64,000 bases of DNA from Pseudomonas sp. LD120 (GTDB taxonomy: Bacteria; Pseudomonadota; Gammaproteobacteria; Pseudomonadales; Pseudomonadaceae): contig NZ_WVHL01000005.1 in NCBI RefSeq assembly GCF_009861525.1, forward strand, positions 2,728,001 to 2,792,000, written 5' to 3'. The notes below the pieces were generated by a model. It worked only from the letters and a program-made list of their open reading frames with translations. It was not told the origin of the DNA and did not search any database. Below, piece by piece: positions 60,486 through 64,000 of this stretch. How positions within the stretch are numbered: position 1 is the stretch's first letter; each line of letters begins with the position of its first letter. The translations under genes were made by a program, and so were the position numbers.

Positions 60486-61432
60486 GGCCTGGTGGCGGCC
60501 GCGCAGGCCTTCTGCACGGCCGCTTCAGGCTTTGGGAGCCCGGCGTCGAGCAAGGCCATGAAACGCTGCAGCTGTGGCGAAGGGTTGTCCCGGTGCCAGT
60601 TCATGTACAGCCCGATGCTTGGCCCGGGCTGCGTGCCCATGGCCCGCAGCGGGCGGTAGGCGACGCTGCCTTGCAGCACTGCATCGGCCATCGAGCGGGG
60701 CACCAGGGCCACGCCGAAACCGCAGCCCACCAGGCCCAGCTGGGTGTGGACCCGGGCCACTTCCTGGACCACCTTCGGGGTGAACCCGGCCGCGCTGCAC
60801 AGCGCCATCAACTGGTTGTGGTAGCCGCTGCCCAGGGCCTGGGACGTGAACACGAAGTCGTCGTTGGCCAGCTTCCGCAGGTCCACCTCTGGCGTCTGGG
60901 CCTGGGGGTGGTCGTGGGGCAGGGCGATGACGATCGGCTCATCGAGGATCAAGCGCGAGGCTATCTGTCCTTCGGGCAGCGGCAGCTCACGCATGAACGC
61001 CAGGTCGATGTCGCCGCCGAGCAAGCCCTTGAGCTGCTCAGCCGAAGGCAGTTCCCGCAGTTCCAGGCGCACCTCGGGCAAGGCTTGGCGAAAGCCCCGC
61101 AGGCGGGCGAGCAAGCTCGGATAGCCGGCCAGTGACAGGCTACTGACGCGCAGGCTGCCGGCCAGGCCCTGGGCAACATGGCGCGCCTGCTCGATGCCCT
61201 GTTCCAGGGTAACCAGGGTGCGCCGGGCGCTGTGCAGAAAATCCGCCCCGGCCGGGGTCAGGGCCACGCCTCGACGATTGCGCCGCAGTAGGCTGAAACC
61301 GAGTTTTTCCTCCAGGCGGGCGATGGCCTGGCTCAGGGGCGGCTGGGCCATGTGCAGGCGCGTGGCGGCCTTGTGAAAGTGCAGTTCCTCGGCGACGGCG
61401 ATGAACTGGCGCAACAGGCGCGTTTCGATCAT
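60437..61432 (-). CDS. LysR-type transcriptional regulator
   Basis: 331 residues. MIETRLLRQFIAVAEELHFHKAATRLHMAQPPLSQAIARLEEKLGFSLLRRNRRGVALTPAG is a BenM/CatM-like HTH. The effector domain includes VALPHDHPQAQTPEVDLRKLANDDFVF. The C-terminal ~16 residues are encoded opposite the end of the receptor gene. It is divergent from the SDR gene, which it probably regulates together with the hydroxylase. Confidence 0.9.
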   Translation of the reverse strand: MIETRLLRQFIAVAEELHFHKAATRLHMAQPPLSQAIARLEEKLGFSLLRRNRRGVALTPAGADFLHSARRTLVTLEQGIEQARHVAQGLAGSLRVSSLSLAGYPSLLARLRGFRQALPEVRLELRELPSAEQLKGLLGGDIDLAFMRELPLPEGQIASRLILDEPIVIALPHDHPQAQTPEVDLRKLANDDFVFTSQALGSGYHNQLMALCSAAGFTPKVVQEVARVHTQLGLVGCGFGVALVPRSMADAVLQGSVAYRPLRAMGTQPGPSIGLYMNWHRDNPSPQLQRFMALLDAGLPKPEAAVQKACAAATRPQKSALTDRVKLRGSP

Positions 61433-61592
61433 GGCGATGATTCCTGGCTGGGGCTTTGGGACTGTAAACCCCAAGGCTCACGGTTTCACAGCGAATTCAT
61501 TGATATCAAAAACCTCTCACAGAACCTGGAATTTAGTATTAAGTCACTGATTTTCATGCTGTTACCCTGGAATTCACAAAGGAGGGAAGAGC

Positions 61593-62450
61593 ATGGATTT
61601 CAGCGGCAGAACGGCTATTGTCACCGGCGCCGGGCGCGGCCTGGGCTTGAGTTATGCACGGGCTCTGGCCCGTCGTGGTACCCAGGTGGTGATCAGCGAT
61701 TGCGGGAGCGACGGCAGCGGTAGCGGGGCGGATGAGAGTGTCGCCCATGAGGCGGCGCGGGCGTTGCGGGCCAGCGGTGCCAGGGCCCTGGCCGACACCG
61801 CCGACCTGGGCACCGAGGCCGGTTGCCAGGGGCTGGTGCAGCGCACCCTGGAGGCCTTTGGCAGCCTGGATATCCTGATTCACAACGCCGGCTGGGTGGG
61901 CTACCAGGCGCTGGAGCAGACCGACGCCGGGTTTCTCGAGCGCATGCTGGGGGTCAACCTGTATGCGCCCATCTGGCTGGCCAGGCATGCCTGGCCCCAT
62001 CTCCGGCAGTCCGCCGCACCGCGGCTGCTGCTGACCACCTCCGACCGTGCGCTGTACCCGGAATATGCCCAGCCGGGGCTGCTGGCCTACTGCGCGGGCA
62101 AGATGGCCCAGGTCGGGATCATGAATGCCCTGGGCCAGGAAGGGGCGGAGCACGGGATCCGGGTCAACGCGGTGTCGCCGGTGGCCAAGACCCGCATGTG
62201 GGGCATCAGCGAGGAGCCGCCGGAACTCAAGCCGGACTGGGTGACGCCGGGGGTGCTGTTTCTGGTCAGCGAGCAGTGCCAGGACAGCGGCTACATCCTG
62301 CGGGCCAGCAATGGCCAGTTCAGTGCCTGGCGCCCCCAGGAGGCCCCCGGTGTGGATTACCCCCTGGACCTGAAGCGGATCGCGGCGGCCACGCCGGAGC
62401 AGTTCGCCCGGCGCTGGGGGCAGATCAAGCAGCCTTTCATCGGGGCTTGA
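61593..62450 (+). CDS. SDR-family oxidoreductase
   Basis: 285 residues. TAIVTGAGRGLGLSYARALARRGTQVVISDCG (TGxxxGxG), ILIHNAGWVGY (NAG), RLLLTTSDRALYPEYAQPGLLAYCAGKMAQVGIMNAL (Ser, Tyr, Lys; YxxxK is YCAGK) and VNAVSPVAKT define a classical SDR. An AGGAGGG ribosome binding site precedes the ATG. It overlaps the convergent hydroxylase gene by 14 bp. Substrate unknown, perhaps an aromatic or terpenoid alcohol. Confidence 0.92.
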   Translation: MDFSGRTAIVTGAGRGLGLSYARALARRGTQVVISDCGSDGSGSGADESVAHEAARALRASGARALADTADLGTEAGCQGLVQRTLEAFGSLDILIHNAGWVGYQALEQTDAGFLERMLGVNLYAPIWLARHAWPHLRQSAAPRLLLTTSDRALYPEYAQPGLLAYCAGKMAQVGIMNALGQEGAEHGIRVNAVSPVAKTRMWGISEEPPELKPDWVTPGVLFLVSEQCQDSGYILRASNGQFSAWRPQEAPGVDYPLDLKRIAAATPEQFARRWGQIKQPFIGA

Positions 62451-63987
62451 GGGAGGGGGCGGCGCTCTGCGGGGAGATATCCCGTTCGCGGAAGTAGCGC
62501 TCCAGCACTCGCGGGTCGGCCGAGCGCTCGGCCAGGGCCACGTAGGTGTCCGGGCGCAGCAGGTAGAAGGCGTTGCGCGCCAGCCCCGCGGCGGCATGGG
62601 CCGGGCGCCAGTCGAAGGTGCGCAACGGCACCTGGTGCGCGCTGCACCAGTCGCGCAGGGCATCACTGGTGACGCCGTAGACATGCACCTGCCAACCCAG
62701 GTACTCCAGGCTGTCGAAGTTGTCGTGTTCACCATCGCGCACCCAGGGCAGGCGGTCGCCACCGTGCACCGGGCCGACGCCGCCGGCGCTCAGGGGCATG
62801 CCCCGGTAGTTCAGGGTGAGCTGCGACACGGTGCGAAACAGAAACTCCCGGGCACTGTCGAAGGCGGCGATCTTTGGCAGCAGCAAGGGCGCCAGGCGGG
62901 TGCGTACCAGGTAGGCGCCCGGGCCGTCGGCGGTGGCGAGGCTGAACACCCGATCGGTGGTGGACACCAGGCGCCGGGCGAACTCCAGGCGTTCGATTTC
63001 ATAGCTGTCCAGCAGGCTTTCGGCGCTGTTGTCCTTGAGCACCGTTGCCAGTTTCCAGGCCAGGTTGATGGCGTCGCCGATCCCGGTGTTCATGCCCTGG
63101 CCGCCGGCGGGGCTGTGGACGTGGGCGGCATCGCCCAGCAGGAACACCCGGCCGCAGCGAAACTGCTCGGCCACCCGGTGATGCACCTTGTAGGTGGAAA
63201 ACCAGTTGACCTGGCTGACTTCGACCTTGAGCTGGTGCATGGCGCGTTGGCTGACGTCTTCGAAACGCAGATTTTCCGGGTGCTCGGCGCGCTCGTCACG
63301 CACGGTGCCGATCAGCCGCGCGCGGCCGCTTTGGGCCAGGGGGAATACGGCGAGGAAGTCGGCGTCGTCCAGGTCTACGTGCAATTGGCCGTCGAGGCTC
63401 GGCCCGCTGGCCTCGACATCGGCGACGTAGAACACCTGTTGGTAGGTGCCGCCAGGAAAGCCCGTGCCCAGGGTTTTGCGTACGGTGGAGTGGGCGCCGT
63501 CACAGCCGGCCATATAGAACGCCTGACAATGTTCTTCGCGGCCGTCGGGGCCGCGCAGGCGGGCGCTGATCAGGTGGCCGTGATCGGTAAAGGCCAGCAG
63601 CTCGGTTTCACGTTCGACGCTGACGCCGAGCAGCGCCAGGCGTTCGATCAGCAACTGCTCGTGTTCGTCCTGGGGAAAGATTTGCAGGAAAGGGTAGGGT
63701 GTCAGGTCTTCGCCGATGGCGTTGAACGGCAACTGTGCGGCCTGTTCGCCCCTGACCCAGAGGTTCACCGCTGGAACGTGGTAGCCCCGCTGGACGATGG
63801 CCTGGGTCAGGTCCAGTTGGCGATACAGTTCAAGGGTCCGGGCCTGTACCGCCAGGGCCCGTGAGGTGGTGCCCGGGCCCTGGGTCTTATCGATGATCCG
63901 TACCTTGACCCCTTGCTGGCGCAGCCAGAGCGCCAGGACCAGGCCGGTGGGGCCGGCGCCGATGATCAGTACGTCGCTGCAGTTCAT
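62437..63987 (-). CDS. FAD-dependent aromatic monooxygenase (PheA/TfdB/MhpA type)
   Basis: 516 residues. DVLIIGAGPTGLVLALWLRQQGVKVRIID (FAD GxGxxG), MAGCDGAHSTVRKTLGTGFPGG (DG motif) and RVFLLGDAAHVHSPAGGQGMNTGIGDAINLAWKLA (GD motif) are complete. The C-terminal thioredoxin-like domain is shorter than in PheA. It hydroxylates an aromatic substrate; which one is unknown. The gene is complete, starting 13 bp from the window end. Confidence 0.93.
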   Translation of the reverse strand: MNCSDVLIIGAGPTGLVLALWLRQQGVKVRIIDKTQGPGTTSRALAVQARTLELYRQLDLTQAIVQRGYHVPAVNLWVRGEQAAQLPFNAIGEDLTPYPFLQIFPQDEHEQLLIERLALLGVSVERETELLAFTDHGHLISARLRGPDGREEHCQAFYMAGCDGAHSTVRKTLGTGFPGGTYQQVFYVADVEASGPSLDGQLHVDLDDADFLAVFPLAQSGRARLIGTVRDERAEHPENLRFEDVSQRAMHQLKVEVSQVNWFSTYKVHHRVAEQFRCGRVFLLGDAAHVHSPAGGQGMNTGIGDAINLAWKLATVLKDNSAESLLDSYEIERLEFARRLVSTTDRVFSLATADGPGAYLVRTRLAPLLLPKIAAFDSAREFLFRTVSQLTLNYRGMPLSAGGVGPVHGGDRLPWVRDGEHDNFDSLEYLGWQVHVYGVTSDALRDWCSAHQVPLRTFDWRPAHAAAGLARNAFYLLRPDTYVALAERSADPRVLERYFRERDISPQSAAPSLKPR

Positions 63988-64000
63988 GGGTTTGCCCTCA

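Noticed and set aside
1..64000. CRISPR arrays, rRNA and tRNA genes, phage genes
   Set aside because: No regularly spaced direct repeats, ribosomal sequences, tRNA cloverleafs or phage structural genes were recognised; only the two IS elements are mobile.

Overview
The window is about 64 kb of GC-rich chromosome from a Pseudomonas of the P. fluorescens complex, most like the P. protegens/chlororaphis side. This is judged from codon use, OprD-type porins, GCCGGCAAGCCGGCT REP/REPIN repeats, a selD-mnmH pair, a kynureninase-permease pair, FecI/FecR/TonB receptor modules and Pseudomonas-type small DUF genes. No rRNA, tRNA or CRISPR array was recognised. Apart from one IS-rich block (about 49.9-53.5 kb) it looks like ordinary chromosome dense in metabolic genes.

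Region by region: 0-3.4 kb is a minus-strand operon (RpiR regulator, isochorismatase-like hydrolase, glutamine-synthetase-like ligase, N-formylglutamate amidohydrolase cut by the window edge). 3.6-9.8 kb holds a membrane EAL phosphodiesterase, a phosphatase plus cobF, an FtrA-type regulator divergent from a rhodanese, and an orphan amino-acid binding protein. 13.1-15.8 kb carries folE, chalcone-isomerase-like, DUF3833 and (convergent) DUF393 genes. folE is preceded by an unrecognised structured leader that can fold either as a closed multi-helix domain or as an intrinsic terminator, and by repeated TTGTACAA sites. 15.8-21 kb has mntH and glcDEF. 21.2-24 kb has a metallothionein, a nucleoside permease and a Tsx-like porin with a PurR/LacI-type operator.

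24.3-38.2 kb is the main catabolic region. kynU, an amino acid permease and an OprD porin face a minus-strand operon for complete meta-cleavage of 3-hydroxyanthranilate (nbaE-H-J-I-G-F-C-D order) that ends in an AAHS-type MFS transporter. A LysR gene lies upstream. Together these can take kynurenine-type compounds or 3-hydroxyanthranilate to pyruvate and acetyl-CoA, but no kynurenine 3-monooxygenase is in the window.

38.4-44 kb has selD-mnmH, a DUF6124 gene with a long hairpin-rich leader, a hicA-hicB pair and a COG0701 permease. 43.8-48.3 kb is an IclR-controlled amino-acid ABC transporter fused operonically to an FAD amine/amino-acid oxidase. 49.2-53.5 kb contains two intact insertion sequences, IS256 and IS4 families, each with perfect target duplications. 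They sit at a long inverted repeat. 53.6-57.9 kb has phzF, an unknown secreted protein, hemB and a Fur-boxed fecI-fecR pair leading to a siderophore receptor. The window closes with LysR, SDR and aromatic-hydroxylase genes.
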